Shown: positions 45,233-56,919, numbered from the stretch's first letter. The stretch is 64,000 nucleotides of DNA from Trifolium pratense (GCF_020283565.1 NC_060059.1:5339501-5403500); one strand, 5' to 3'. Notes: a model not told the origin generated them from the letters alone. Made by a program: numbers and translations.

Positions 45233-45817
45233 TAAAGATCATTGGTAGTGAATTGAAATTGAATGTATGTCAATTTACTCCTCTGCTCTTTTTATTTTTG
45301 CTCTTTGGATTGATTGTGTGGTTTTGTTATACACATATGGCTAATTTGTTCAAGGTTATTTGACTGGATTGTTATTGTCATTTATTCTATTTTTTTATTG
45401 GAATCACAGCAAGAAGTTGATTGAATCCATAACAATATTTTAGTTATTTTACGGTTTTAATTTTATTTTTCTCCGCCAACTATTTTTGGATGGTAAAATC
45501 AATCATTTTGAACACTGCATCTTGAAATTAGAAGACACTTATTACTATGCATGACTTTTTGAACACTTTTTAAAATATTTATAGTTTCTAATACTAGAAA
45601 ACCAAAAGTATTAAATGCAAAAGGTAAAAATGCATGTTGATTATCAGATTACGCTCTCATATATTTGACCACTTTACTTGAAGCAACATTGAAGACTATT
45701 TGTCCTGATACATGAAAACATCAAATAAGATTTTTTTTCTTTTACATTTCTAATAATTTTAGTACAACCTAATTGAGATGACGAGAGTTTTTAAATTATT
45801 AAATTAAAATACTTTAG

Positions 45818-46345
45818 AAATGTGATTCGTGGTATCATCACTCCAGAGGCACGTTTTGTGTGGCTGGATGTGAAGACATGGAGTCAGCTCAGCACCTTTT
45901 TCTTTCTTGCTCTTTTTTTGGTGCTCTTTGGCCGTTAGTTAGGTCGTGGATTGGCTTGTCATCGGTGGACCCTCAGCATTTGACAGATCATTTTCTTCGA
46001 TTTAGTTTCTCATCTGGTGGTCTTAGAGGGCATCGTTCTTTCTTTCAGCTTATTTTGCTCTTATGTGTCTGGTTATCTGTAATGAAAGAAATCAACGGAT
46101 ATTCCAAAACTCATAAGAGTCCTTATCTCAGTTGCTAGACAAGGTCAAGCTAATTTCTTATTGGTGGTTGAAGACAACACACATCGATTTAGTCTCTAAC
46201 TGTCATAGATGGTGGTCGAGCCATGTTACTTGTTTATTCCCTGTATTCTTGATTGTTTTTATGTTTTGTATCTGTAAACTCTTGTAGTATTTTTTGGCAC
46301 GCTTTGTGCTAATGGGACTCTTTGGTTGGTTATAATATATACAGT
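45818..46345 (+). mobile_element. 5'-truncated LINE remnant (reverse-transcriptase zinc-binding region)
   Basis: The frame at 45860-46080 encodes AQHLFLSCSFFGALWPLVRS and a CVAGCEDMESAQHLFLSC zinc-knuckle pattern, typical of the zf-RVT region at the C terminus of plant L1-type ORF2. The same protein continues after a frameshift as VICNERNQRIFQNS, a TAA, then LLDKVKLISYWWLK and RWWSSHVTCLF. A T-rich 3' tail follows. The frameshift and stop mark it as dead. Only the 3' end is present, as usual for LINE insertions. Confidence 0.8.
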
Positions 46346-47220
46346 ATCTCATTTTGGCTGTTAAAGATACATGTAGCCAGCTGAGTTTCTTTAGAAATAT
46401 TTGACCATAGTTTCAATTCAAATTGTGGCATTTGAATTGGTAAACTTAAATTAGTATAAGAATAATTTTGATAAATGTGAATGATAATGACTGCACATAT
46501 CCGACATTCATTCATGATAACTACATATAAAAAATGAATCACTATCATTGACTCGGCAAAGTGACGATTTTGTTTACGAAGCAACAATTTTGTTAGTTTC
46601 ACCTAAGAATTGGTTTAGGCTTACTTGGAGTTTTTACACAACTATGAATATCTTATTTTGCATTAGTTTCACAAGTTTCTACTATTATGTCCCTTTGATA
46701 TTTATTCATGTAATGAAATAGTGTAAGTAGTTACTGTTATTATAACAGTTATATTATGTGAAAATTGAAAATGAGGCTTAATTATTGAATTTTGAGAATG
46801 ACTATAACAATATGTGCAATGGCATTCATAACATGTTTTCAAAATTAAAACAAAAGCTCCCTCACCAACTTTCAACTCAAACGGTTGAATTCAAATATAA
46901 ATAGCTAAATTCCTAGCTACTATGTTTTTATAATTTATTTGTACATGGAAAAAACTTATGTGACCAAGTAAACAAACACTACCTCTAATTTCTATGTGTA
47001 TCTCCAACAAATACGTTAAGAGTTGAGCACATGATGAGAGCTTTAATTTAACTTATATGCAACTTTTTCCACTCAGTTTTTAAAGAAGACGTCAATTGAT
47101 AGGATTTAAGTACATGAGAAGAGCTTAATCCAAAAGACTGATCTTATAGGTGGGTGAACCTTCTTGCTTAAATACCACATTGAACACTTTCATATACTCA
47201 ATTTCAAACAAAATAGCACA
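46346..47220. other. Intergenic region, no gene seen
   Basis: AT-rich sequence, downstream of the LRR-extensin-type ORF on the minus strand. No transposon ends or coding frames are convincing. Confidence 0.4.
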
Positions 47221-47271
47221 CAAATTTGAAAGAGAAAAAAGAAAAGAATAATATTGCAATGTTTTGTCTCA

Positions 47272-48000
47272 TTAGAGATAATGGTAGTAAGCTACTGGAG
47301 GAGGGGGAGGTGGAGGAGGTGGCGGTGGGGGAGGTGGTGGCGGAGGAGGAGGGGGAGGCGGTGGCGGTGGAGGAGGAGGTGGCGGTGGGGGAGGTGGTGG
47401 CGGAGGAGGAGGGGGAGGTGGTGGAGGTGGGGGAGGTGGTGGTGGAGGAGGTGGAGGTGGCGGTGGTGGAGGTGGTGGCGGAGGAGGTGGCGGTGGAGGA
47501 GGTGGCGGAGGAGGAGGTGACAGAGTTGTAAAAGAACAACCAACACCAGTACAATGAAGAGGATGTTCATAAAAAACTTGACATTCATAAATAGACCTTT
47601 GCAAAGGCCTATAAGGAATACAATTCTTCTTATCATCCTTATGATTACCATTACCCAACTTAACACAACTTTCCGATTCACCACTAAAGAAATTATAAGA
47701 ATAAGTAAAATTCTCCAACCTTGGCAACCTACATATACTCTCCGGAACCACACCAGAAAATCGATTATGCGCCACATTCAACTCTTCCAAACTCTTCATT
47801 TTACCAATAGAGTCAGGCAATTCACCAACAAACTCATTAAAACTAACATCAAAAACTGTCACCTTATCCAAATTCCCGATTTCGTCCGGTAAACAGCCTT
47901 TCATTCCACTATTCGTCATTATAATCTCGTTAATCGTATCCTTCATATTTACTACGCTCGATGGAATACAACCTTTAATATCATTATCCTTACAAATGAA
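47272..48000 (-). pseudogene. N-terminally truncated LRR-extensin (LRX) with a 74-proline tail
   Basis: LRX proteins are secreted cell-wall regulators that bind RALF peptides through LRRs and anchor in the wall through an extensin domain. Here the frame opens near 48000 (STVFICKDNDIKGCIPSSVV). It has about four plant-type LRRs (GCLPDEIGNLDKVTVFDVSF, LPDSIGKMKSLEELNVAHNR), the LENFTYSYNFFSGES motif, a Cys hinge (CIPYRPLQ, CTGVGC), then 74 consecutive prolines (47296-47517) and VAYYHYL. The signal peptide, N-terminal region and first LRRs are missing, so it cannot be secreted as such. Proline codons mix CCA, CCC, CCG and CCT. A second fragment of the same gene type is at 56163-56391. Just upstream on the same strand lies a truncated CPP gene. 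Confidence 0.85.
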
Positions 48001-49129
48001 AACAGTAGAGTCATTGTAATTGATATTAAATGAAACTAAAAGTTTACATCATATGATATACGTAACAAGGATAAAACCTTATAACAAGGGCAACCAACGC
48101 TTCCACACCCCAAAACCATGCAACCACAGCTTATTCCCGTTGATGCTTGGACCTGCGATGGGAGATTTTGTTGGCTGACAGAAAATTGCAAAGAAGAAGC
48201 GCTGCTTGGCGATTTACTTTCCGAAGAGAGATTTACTTTTTTTCTGCCATCGTTGTCATCCGAAGGAGGGTAATTCAAATCGAAATGTCTTTTCCGTGAC
48301 GCAGGGACCTGCCAATAGAAAGATTTATCAATGAAACTTAAACATTAAACTTAATAATCAAACTAACGTAGCAATAAGAGTATCATGGAGACACAATTTT
48401 GAAAGAATACCACGGGATCATTCAAGTTAGGAATTGCTGATTCAGGGTCGTTATTCAAGTTAGGAAGCAACGAATTATCCTGCGTATGACCAATATGAAA
48501 AATCTTCAGGTTAATCATATCTAACGTTGGCTTTCTATGGACGAAACTCTCACCCTCACCCAGCCTCTCAGCAAAAACAGAAAGCAAAAAAAGAAATTAG
48601 AATTAGACTTAGTACACTAAAATGCAACTCTATCACATGAGGGATCATGACATTCTTCATGTGAAAAAGAAATACTTCAGAATACTTCAGAATTCTTCAT
48701 GAGGGATCATGACATACTTCACATGGATCAGAATAAACTTGGCTCTTAGAAGCCAGAAGCAGTGAAACTAATCAATTGGGGCAAAAGTAAACAAGAAAAA
48801 TTTCCCAATTCAATAGCAAAGAGAAATAAATTTGAAAGAAACAAGGTATATAAAAAATACATCAAAGAATTTGACAAGAAAAAATGGGAATTGAAACAAA
48901 CACAAACCTCTTCTTCTGTGTTGGAAAAAGAGAGATTCTTGTTCTCTGCATCCATGATCTTCTCCTAAAGAATGCAAAACTTCAATATACTTGCTTCACA
49001 AGCAATAGCAAAGAAAATCAAATGGGGCAAAACAAAAAAATAAAACTTAAGAAATTTCCCAATATCAGTAACCTTTTCTTGTTCTAAGTTGGAAACATTA
49101 GGAATGTCTTTCTTCTCTGATGCAGCCAT
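47272..49129 (-). CDS. Candidate chimeric gene: CPP N-terminal half joined to LRX C-terminal half
   Basis: CPP-type exons 49129-49073, 48479-48411 and 48308-48078 join in phase. They encode MAASEKKDIPNVSNLEQEK, then LLPNLNNDP-type repeats, then a segment ending in a half CXC domain (CGCMVLGCGSVGCPCYK). The next intron starts like its paralogue in the gene at 13524-16056, but homology stops at about 48012 and LRX sequence follows. A pyrimidine-rich stretch ending in gtaag at 47989 would serve as acceptor. Splicing to 47988 keeps the LRX frame (DNDIKGCIPSS) and gives a 357-residue fusion ending in poly-proline. An alternative first exon (48955-48908, MDAENKNLSFSNTEEE) also ends in phase 0. The splice junction is inferred. 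It may instead be two dead gene halves. Confidence 0.45.
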
Positions 49130-49202
49130 ACTCCACCAATGCAAAAAACCTTGAAGTTGAAACTGAAGGGATGTTTGTTCTTGTTCACTCACTATTCACT
49201 AG

Positions 49203-49231
49203 TGGATAGATATTACTTGTATTTAAAGTTA
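49203..49231 (-). promoter_or_regulatory. Conserved 5' flank block of the CPP locus
   Basis: Minus-strand copy of the ctttaaatacaagtaatat block also seen at 5920-5948 and 23595-23623, here about 75 bases upstream of ATG 49129. Confidence 0.55.
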
Positions 49232-50330
49232 TCGGACTCTTCTCTAATAACATTATAAGTAACCTAAAGAACGGATAACATGTACTAAAAAATATATTAA
49301 AAGAAAGGATCTTGCTAACGAGTGACCCCGGACACTTTTTAAACATTTTATACGAAAAATTTATTTATTTAAAAGTTAGACATTTTAATTCTAAATGTGT
49401 TGACTTTACATATTTTCATTTTTTATTTATTTTAAAAGTTACTAGTATTATTTAAGTTGTGTGTGTCCCGGTGTTTCAAACAAAATAGTCAAACATGAAA
49501 AAACGTGTTTTGACAATCAACATGCTTTTATACCATTATGTTTGATATTTTTGACCTCCTAGCACTAGATGCCGTTGATTTTTTAAAAATTGTTCAGAGA
49601 ACTATACATAATAATGTTGTCTCTCCTGAGTCTAGCGGCGCAGTTTGTTGCATGTTCGCCTTTCACCCATGCGTAATTGTTATTATTATTATTATTATTA
49701 TTATTCCTTAAAAAATTCAAATATTCCATTCTTTTTCTTTTTTTTTACCGTAAATATTCCATTCTTAAATTTAACTTTACAGTTTACATAACTTTGCAAA
49801 TAAAATCAACACATAAAAATATGAACTAAATCTAATAACATCAAAATAAATTATTCTTAAGAAGAAGAAAAAAACAATCCATGCGTAAAAATAAGAACCC
49901 GATTTAATCTAATAACATTTAATAACAATACGCATAAAAATAAGGGAAATTTTTTTAAAAAAATTAGTCAAAAATTAAAATTTATTTATTTTATGCAAAC
50001 AAAATTAACATTATTTTTTTTTAAATCAGAGGTATCTCCACGCGCAACTGCGGAGACTAGTCCCCTGTTTACATAAAAATATTGTAATAATATTTTTGGT
50101 ATGAATGAAAGGTTAAATATATTTTAAATCCTCTAATTGAATGGTGACATGGCAGAGCAGAATCCTATAATTTTAATAAGCTACTAATAATGTGATATAA
50201 CTTAATATAAAAAAAAAACTAAAACATGTAAAACATAAAATTAAATAAAAAATTAAAACAAACATCATATCCCTAATTCCCAATTCTCTCCTCCTCCCTC
50301 AACCGACCCCTCTCACCTCAGAAGATCCTC
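49232..50330. other. AT-rich intergenic region with an (ATT)n tract
   Basis: (ATT)n lies at 49679-49705. Two gtgtcccgg-type motifs (near 49325 and 49465) resemble ends of short MITEs but could not be paired with confidence. No gene is seen. Confidence 0.45.
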
Positions 50331-50339
50331 TCTACGCAA

Positions 50340-50615
50340 TCAACGTTCAGTATGTTCGCCGTTTGAAGCAATCCGAAAAAAAACCTTGTCGCCGTCGATG
50401 AATTCAAAATTTTCTCCGGTGGAAGATTTGAAACAACTGTTTCTACTTTCTAGAATCTCTTTCTGTTCCATCTCTGATGAAACGGAGGAAGAAGACAGTA
50501 ACGGTTTCCGAATCGACCTCGAAACTCCGGGAATGTACTTCTTAGCGTAATACATTACACAAGTTGTTTCAATAATCTCAGGATTAAGCTCTGCTTGTCT
50601 CATGGCCATAATCAA
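50340..50615 (-). CDS. Small hypothetical protein (91 residues)
   Basis: A complete ATG-to-TGA frame on the minus strand encodes MIMAMRQAELNPEIIETTC, then YYAKKYIPGVSRSIRKPLL, a serine-rich stretch (SSSSVSSEMEQKEILESRNS), and FEFIDGDKVFFRIAS. It stands out from the AT-rich surroundings by balanced base composition and varied amino acids. A CT-rich, intron-free flank (ctctcctcctccctc) lies downstream of the stop. No known domain, signal peptide or membrane segment is recognised, and no paralogue is seen in the window. It may be a small legume-specific gene or an exon of a longer one. Confidence 0.45.
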   Translation of the reverse strand: MIMAMRQAELNPEIIETTCVMYYAKKYIPGVSRSIRKPLLSSSSVSSEMEQKEILESRNSCFKSSTGENFEFIDGDKVFFRIASNGEHTER

Positions 50616-50639
50616 TCATTTGAACAGAAGCAAACGAAG

Positions 50640-53472
50640 AAGGGAATTAGGGATTTGATGTTTTTGGTTAGATTAGGGATTTGATGTTTTGTTTTTTTTT
50701 AATGTTTTTTACTTAATTTAACGATGACACACGTGTGATAACTTTAGCTCATTTAAACAATTGGATTCTATTCTATTACTAGTACTAGTATAACTGACCC
50801 GTGCATGCGCACGGATTAATTTTCATTGAAAAATATGGATTATTAAAATTTTAATATTTTGTGATTTATTAACTAACAAAATTTACTTTATATAGTTAAT
50901 GTAATTTATCTAAATATGAAAAAGGATACATATATTATAGATTTTAAAGGGGAAGGGCGAATTGGCCTCACGAAGAGTGAAACTCATCCACTCCCCATTT
51001 CCGACCGACGTGTTATTTTCTCCTCCGTAGCCATCTAACCCGGTCTGGACTACAATGCAATGATCTCATGAACATAGCAAAATTGAATAAATAAATTTTA
51101 TATTATTTTTTAGATGAAGATCAACCTCCCCCGTGACCATATTTTTAAATGATTCTCTTGGTTAGAAAATAAAATTGAGAAGAGTGTTAATAACATTTTC
51201 TTAATATATTCTAGAGTGGTGAGACTCACATGAGCGTCACTCACTTAGAGAGCGAGTAATTGAAAGTATTAAAAAAATATTGTTTCCGGCTTTCTTGATT
51301 CTAAAACATGTTCATGGTTTTTTTTTGTCAAGTAACATAGGTGGAAACTTTGTACTCTATAATAGTAAACACTAAAAATAATATGGATCTACACATATTT
51401 TTTTGAACATCAAAAGAAAGAATTCTATAAATTGCGGAGAAAAACACTGAATTATTTCTTTTCTTTTTTTACCACCAGTTTAATATAGTTCGTGGGTCAG
51501 TTCTGACATCAAGTGGTTTTAGCCCCTTACAAATCGCAGTTGATATTATTTCTGATAATGATAGATCTCCATGTCATCTTTTAATTTATTCAATGCATAT
51601 GATTATGAGGCTAAAAGTCAATTATTGTTTTCAAATTATTTCTATTTTTAAATATCGAATTTCATAATTATTATATTCAATGTTATCGAATAATTATTTT
51701 GTTTTTTTAGTTTGATCTTTTATTTTTGTTAAGTTGCCTAATGATTCAAAATTACAAACTTAAAGTGAAAAAGTAGGTATGCGAGGTTCAAACTTCGGCC
51801 CCTCATCATATAATTGCGTATTGTGTATAAATGTTGTATAATTTAGATTGCACTTTGTCTGGTCTAATATAAAGAGTTTTTTTTTTTTTTTTGACTTAAA
51901 TAGTCTAATATAAAGAGTTAGAGAGCTCATCTTCTTGTAACAATTTTTCCAATTAATATCTACCTAAAGAATGTGCAACTCATGTTGCAAACTAAAATCA
52001 TCACTATATAACTTTCATTGTCGACTTTGTGACACTGTAATAGACATGTCTCAAAGTGTTTTGAAGATTTTTAAAACAATTATTAACCATCTGTCTTAAC
52101 TTTCTTTACAATTACATTAAAGGCTTGAAAAAATTAAAAAATAGTAAAAAGTAAAGATAAAAAATATAGACATTCAAACACTCAATCTGATGTGTAGTTT
52201 TTTTTTTTTTTTTTTAGAAATGTGATGTATAGTTATATATGTTACATGGATATATAATATGAAAGACTATATTAGTTTTTAGTATTAAATGTTTATCCCT
52301 GTGTATAAGATTTATAATAAACATTCATTTATTTATTTGTAAAATATTCATCCCCGTATATTAACAAATATTGCGAAATATTCTTCCTTGTGTATTAAAT
52401 ATTCATCCCCGTGTATTATTTATATTAAACATTCATTTATTTACTTGTAAAATATTCAACCCCGTGTATAGTTTTTTTTTTAAAAAAAAGTATAAGATTT
52501 CATATTAATTGGATACTTCTACTGAAATATTAATTCACAATAGTTAAAATACTAAATACGTCTAAAAGTATTTGAGACTTTTGGTAGACTCTAGTAATTT
52601 ATAACGTAAGCAATTCAACTTTGAATTTCAAGGTGCATTTAGATTTTTCATATGTTTTTTTTGGGCCCCGATAATCTAAAGTTCGGCCACGAGGTAAATA
52701 AAGTCTGACAAAAAATGGTTCTCACATAAATATATATTATTTCAAGGTGCACGGGTTAGTTTTTACTTGTAAAAATATATATTATTTTTTATTATGAATG
52801 AATTTTTAAAAATTATTTTAATAATAATTATATTTTGTTATAAGAATATAATGATATTTGAATTTTTTATATATAAAATATTTTTACCCCGTGTGATATC
52901 TTACATGTGATTATATATTTTCATAGTAATTATATTTTGTTATAAAAATATAATGATATTTGAATTTATTCCGATGTAAAATATTTGTACTCCGTGTGAT
53001 AACATATTTTATATCTTATATGTAGTGTATATAAATATAATCTCATGTAAAATGTTTCTACCCCGTGTGTTATCATATTAATTTTAGATTATTATTTGGG
53101 TTAAATATATTTTTGTGTAATTAATAAAATTTATCTCAATTGATAAGAACTTGATTCATTTTCTACAAATGCGTGATTGAACACCAGCTAGCAGTGTAAG
53201 TTTCTCTGTTGGCATTCCCTGATCATGAAATTTGAAATTGACCAACGTGACACTAATGACTATTTTTTTTTGTGAAGTAACCTAGCGGCTAGAAATTTCA
53301 TCATTATAATAAACAAAGACCGAGATAAAAGTTACTTAAGTCATGACTCATAGAGTAATGTATTGTTTTATCGATAACATTATTGCTACAATGTTCTATT
53401 TAAAATATAATGTTATTCAAAAATGAAATCATGTGATGTTTTTGCATATAAAATTCAATAAAATACATCAAT
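50640..53472. other. Repeat-rich AT-rich intergenic region
   Basis: A hairpin CCGTGC/GCACGG is at 50799-50814. A fragment of a family-2 SINE (minus) is at 51468-51542. Degenerate repeats of attcatccccgtgtatta lie at about 52290-52480. Two tandem units of about 100 bp, containing ttatattttgttataa and accccgtgtgat, lie at about 52829-53030. No gene is seen. Confidence 0.5.
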
Positions 53473-53636
53473 AGTTAATTGGTTCAGTAATGATTGACGC
53501 TAGACATGGTAGGAAGGACCACAGTTCAATCCCCGTGATCGGAAGAGGACTGAAACTACTTGATACCAAAACTCATTCCCGAACCAGATTATACGGTCCA
53601 GTTGACCAGATATCGATGATGAAAACAAAAAAAAAA
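53473..53636 (+). mobile_element. tRNA-derived SINE (family 2) with poly(A)
   Basis: It carries agttaattggttcagtaatg (A box), ggaccacagttcaatccccg (B box) and tatacggtccagttgaccag, and ends gatgaaaacaaaaaaaaaa. It matches the left and right units at 30444-30750. Confidence 0.8.
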
Positions 53637-55424
53637 CATTAAATTAAATAACTTTATTTTGTTACCATTTTGCATTTATTGTTTTTTATGAATGTAATAT
53701 GATGATAAATTACTTTTATTGTGTTTCCTATTTTGCATTACCGTTTACTGTGTTATTAAATTATTTTCATTTTTTGACTCATTTAAAATATTTTCATTGG
53801 TGACTATATTTGCTATTTTTAGTATGCATTCAAATTTATGTTGACCTTCTTAATGGTCTCTTAATTATTTTGTGTGACAATTTTAATATTAATATTATTT
53901 CCTTCTTTATTTTTTTATTATATGAATTAATATTTGCTTTGAGTAATATTTTTATTTACATAATATAGATTAACGAAATTTTTCACTAATATTAATATTA
54001 ACAAAAAATAAATAGTAAGGTAGTAAATTGCAATAATTATAATAATAAAACAAATAAACTGAAACATTTATTTAAAATAATTATATTTTAAAAAAAAAAT
54101 TGGAATTTCTTTCAAACCAATGTTTTTAATATACTTTGGACAAACCAATTTCAGGTGTGTTCTTTAGGATTTCTTGCCTTTAAATTTTATTTTTTCAAAT
54201 GAGACTGTACTCACTAAAACTATATTAACAGGATAAATAATTACAATAAAAGAGGAGGATAAAACCTAATCCTCTCAAAACGAAGATAACATATAACTTG
54301 AAAATCAAACTTGTTCTTAGGAAAACTATTACATGAAAAGAAAAGAACTAAAAAGTCTTATGAGAGCTCGACCGCAAGGTAATTAAAGGTTGTACAAAAA
54401 TTATTTCCACCAAGAATTAAACTTGACTTCCTCCAAGCGAACCATCCTAACATCTGCAAGCAAAATGAAAATCTAGAAGTATGTGATAGTTGAAGAAACA
54501 AAGACACAAATAACAATATTATACTCCAAAAATAAAGGTAAATAAAATAATACTAAACATGAAATTGATATATAAAAAGTTAAAGAATTATATTGAACAT
54601 ATATCAGTCAAATCAATATATACAAAGCTTCTTTAAATGTTGTGTATTTTTTCATATCGTAAACCAAAGCCATCAAAATAGTTTGGAAAACAAAAAAATA
54701 TATTCAAATATGCATGGTGGAAAACAATATTGTGTTGATCAAATGAAAAATGAGAGTCATATATATAGACCAAATTAATCAATATCATTCAATTAGATAC
54801 TAATTCTTTCCCTTTCTTTCTTATTCTCCAAAGGAATATGCTATATTTTTCCTTTTATGGCGTGCAACTATTTCCTTTGTTATATCATAAGGCATTCATA
54901 TTGTTAATTTTTTTTTAGTTATTTTAGTTTATTGAATTTAAGATTTCCAAATATTTCCTAAACTATTTATAGAAAAGGTCATTGGTGACTATATTTGCTT
55001 CTAGCTACCTAGCAAAGGTCATTTTGGTGACTATATTTGCTAATTATTTGAATGGATTCAAATTTTCATTGACCTTTCTAATAGTTTCTAAATTATTTCG
55101 TGTGACAATATCAATAATATTATTTCATTCTTTTTTTTTTCTTTTATGACTTTAGAATAAAAGTTGACCAATATTAATTGCTATTCAATTTTATTGCATG
55201 AAATCTTCTAATATTAATTAAGATTGATTTGCTATTAAGATTGTTATATAGAAATGACCCTAATACTTGACAAAAAAAGAAAAGAAAAGAAATGACCCTA
55301 ATAGGTTGCCACATAGGCCTCAAGTGAATGATAGAATGCCACCTAATTAAAGGAAGAATGATAGAATGACACATAAGAAAATAATCAAGAGAGAGAAACT
55401 TGTAAATATATAAATAATAGATTA
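53637..55424. other. AT-rich intergenic region, no gene seen
   Basis: Two related stretches containing cattggtgactatatttgct occur at about 53796 and again near 54980-55040, suggesting a small dispersed repeat. No coding frame is convincing. Confidence 0.4.
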
Positions 55425-55704
55425 CTCCCTCCTTACCACAATATATGTCGTTTTGGCATTTTTACGCACATTAGAAATGTAATGACTATTGTATGGAAAA
55501 GAGAAATTATGAGTTAGTTTACAAAATTACCCTTCATTAATTGTATGGGAAGATAAATTGAAGAATTAAAAGAAGAGAGAGTAATAAATAATTAAGGGTA
55601 CAAGAGGAAAAATAGAATTAAATGCTTCATTGGTAATGTAAAGTGACATATATTCTGGTACAAATTTTTTCTTCAAAGTGACATATATTGTGGTACGGAA
55701 GGAG
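55425..55704. mobile_element. Stowaway-type MITE
   Basis: Ends ctccctccttaccacaatat and atattgtggtacggaaggag are inverted and flanked by TA. Same family as 40821-41091. Confidence 0.85.
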
Positions 55705-55765
55705 TAATAGTTTTCAACTATAAGCTATATAAGCTATCATCGGCTATCAACTTACTTACAACTTA

Positions 55766-56034
55766 CACTCCGGCCTCTTTTGTAAGTAAATATTCTCATT
55801 TGCCACTTATTAAGAAGATATTTTTTGTCTTGATTTTATGTAAATTTTTTACTACAATTCCTAAAATGACCTTAAATTTGCATGGGAACTCTACAATCAT
55901 TTTAAAAAGTAGAACAATTAATGAGGATAATTTTGGAAGAATAGCATTAAATAAACTTGGTTTGTGTAACTTTTGCTTATATTTAAGGCCAAAAAATTTT
56001 GTTGACTTTTGCTTATAAATAAGGCTGGAGGGAG
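55766..56034. mobile_element. Second Stowaway-type MITE, different family
   Basis: Left end cactccggcctcttttgtaa and right end ttataaataaggctggaggg plus ag are imperfect inverted repeats flanked by TA. It sits only 61 bases after the previous MITE. Confidence 0.65.
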
Positions 56035-56162
56035 TAATTTTACCAAGGCTCTGTTTGTTAAAAATAAGTTATAAACTAGCTTATAGCTGAAAAGCTAGTA
56101 CAATAAAATTAAAGTATTTGACAATAAGATGAGATGGCTGAAAAGCTAGCTTATAGCTGAAA

Positions 56163-56391
56163 GGCTGTTTACCCGACGAAATCGGGAATTTGGATAAGGT
56201 GACAATCTTTGATGTTAGTTTTAATGAGTTTGTTGGTGAATTACCCCGACTCTATTGGTAAAATGAAGAGTTTGGAAGAGTTGAATGTGGCGCATAATCC
56301 ATTGTTGGGTGTGGTTCCGGAGAGTATATGTAGGTTTCCAAGGTTGGAGAATTTTACTTATTCTTATAATTTCTTTAGTGATGAATCGGAA
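56163..56391 (+). pseudogene. Fragment of an LRR-extensin gene
   Basis: The sequence corresponds to part of the LRX piece at 47272-48000: GCLPDEIGNLDKV, then FDVSFNEFVGEL, then DSIGKMKSLEELNVAH, then ESICRFPRLENFTYSYNFFS. An extra C in the ELP-DSIG region (taccccgac) shifts the frame. The fragment ends abruptly at GATGAATCGGAA, where unrelated sequence with attggccagtggccaat palindromes begins. It has no extensin part, no start and no signal peptide, so it is a dead fragment. Confidence 0.85.
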
Positions 56392-56712
56392 ATTAAAATT
56401 GGCCAGTGGCCAATTAAAATTGGCCACTTGGCAGGCCTTTGACTGACACAAGAGGACTTGACCACCAACTGTTCCGCTAGCGGACGTGAGTGGCAAAAAT
56501 TCTCTCAAAAATTATTCATTTTCATACGTCCGCTATAAGTAGCGGAAATCTACTTAAATAACGGAAATGTAAAATGGAAAAAGTGTAGAGCGCGCGAGTA
56601 ACCGGTAAGGTGGCAAAAGTAATTTTCTAGGCACAAAAGCTTTGCATCCTGCAAATTTTCATTAGTCTTGGCTAGGCTTCTTGAACATTTTTCGGCCTTA
56701 GCTTGAAGGGGG

Positions 56713-56919
56713 TGTATTGAGAATAAGCAAGATTGAATTGGTTATAGGTCTAGTTTGTTATGTGGTAGTTGCACTAGCTTAGAAGTTAGATGCTAAGTTG
56801 GTTGCTTATCTGATTGTATATATAAGCTCTTGTAAGCTCTTCAATTTCATCTTTGTCTATCTTGTCTATTCCTTTAGGAATTTTTCTCTCCATACCATTG
56901 TTACATATAGTTCTTAACA
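56713..56919 (+). mobile_element. Probable LTR with adjacent polypurine tract
   Basis: The tract cttgaaggggg (56702-56712) is followed directly by TGTATTGAGAATAAG, and the candidate LTR ends TTCTTAACA at 56919. A TATA-like gtatatataagctc lies inside, as expected for a copia LTR promoter. No coding region or left LTR was found. The inverted F-box duplication begins immediately after it. Confidence 0.5.

Noticed and set aside
47226..47531. Plus-strand ORFs rich in Gly/Val/Glu or Arg/Trp
   Set aside because: They are the complement of the proline codon tract of the LRX fragment on the minus strand and have no independent support.
50940..51060. GC-richer patch gaagggcgaattggcctcacg... as a possible exon
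   Set aside because: No frame stays open beyond a few dozen codons and no splice signals or protein similarity are apparent.
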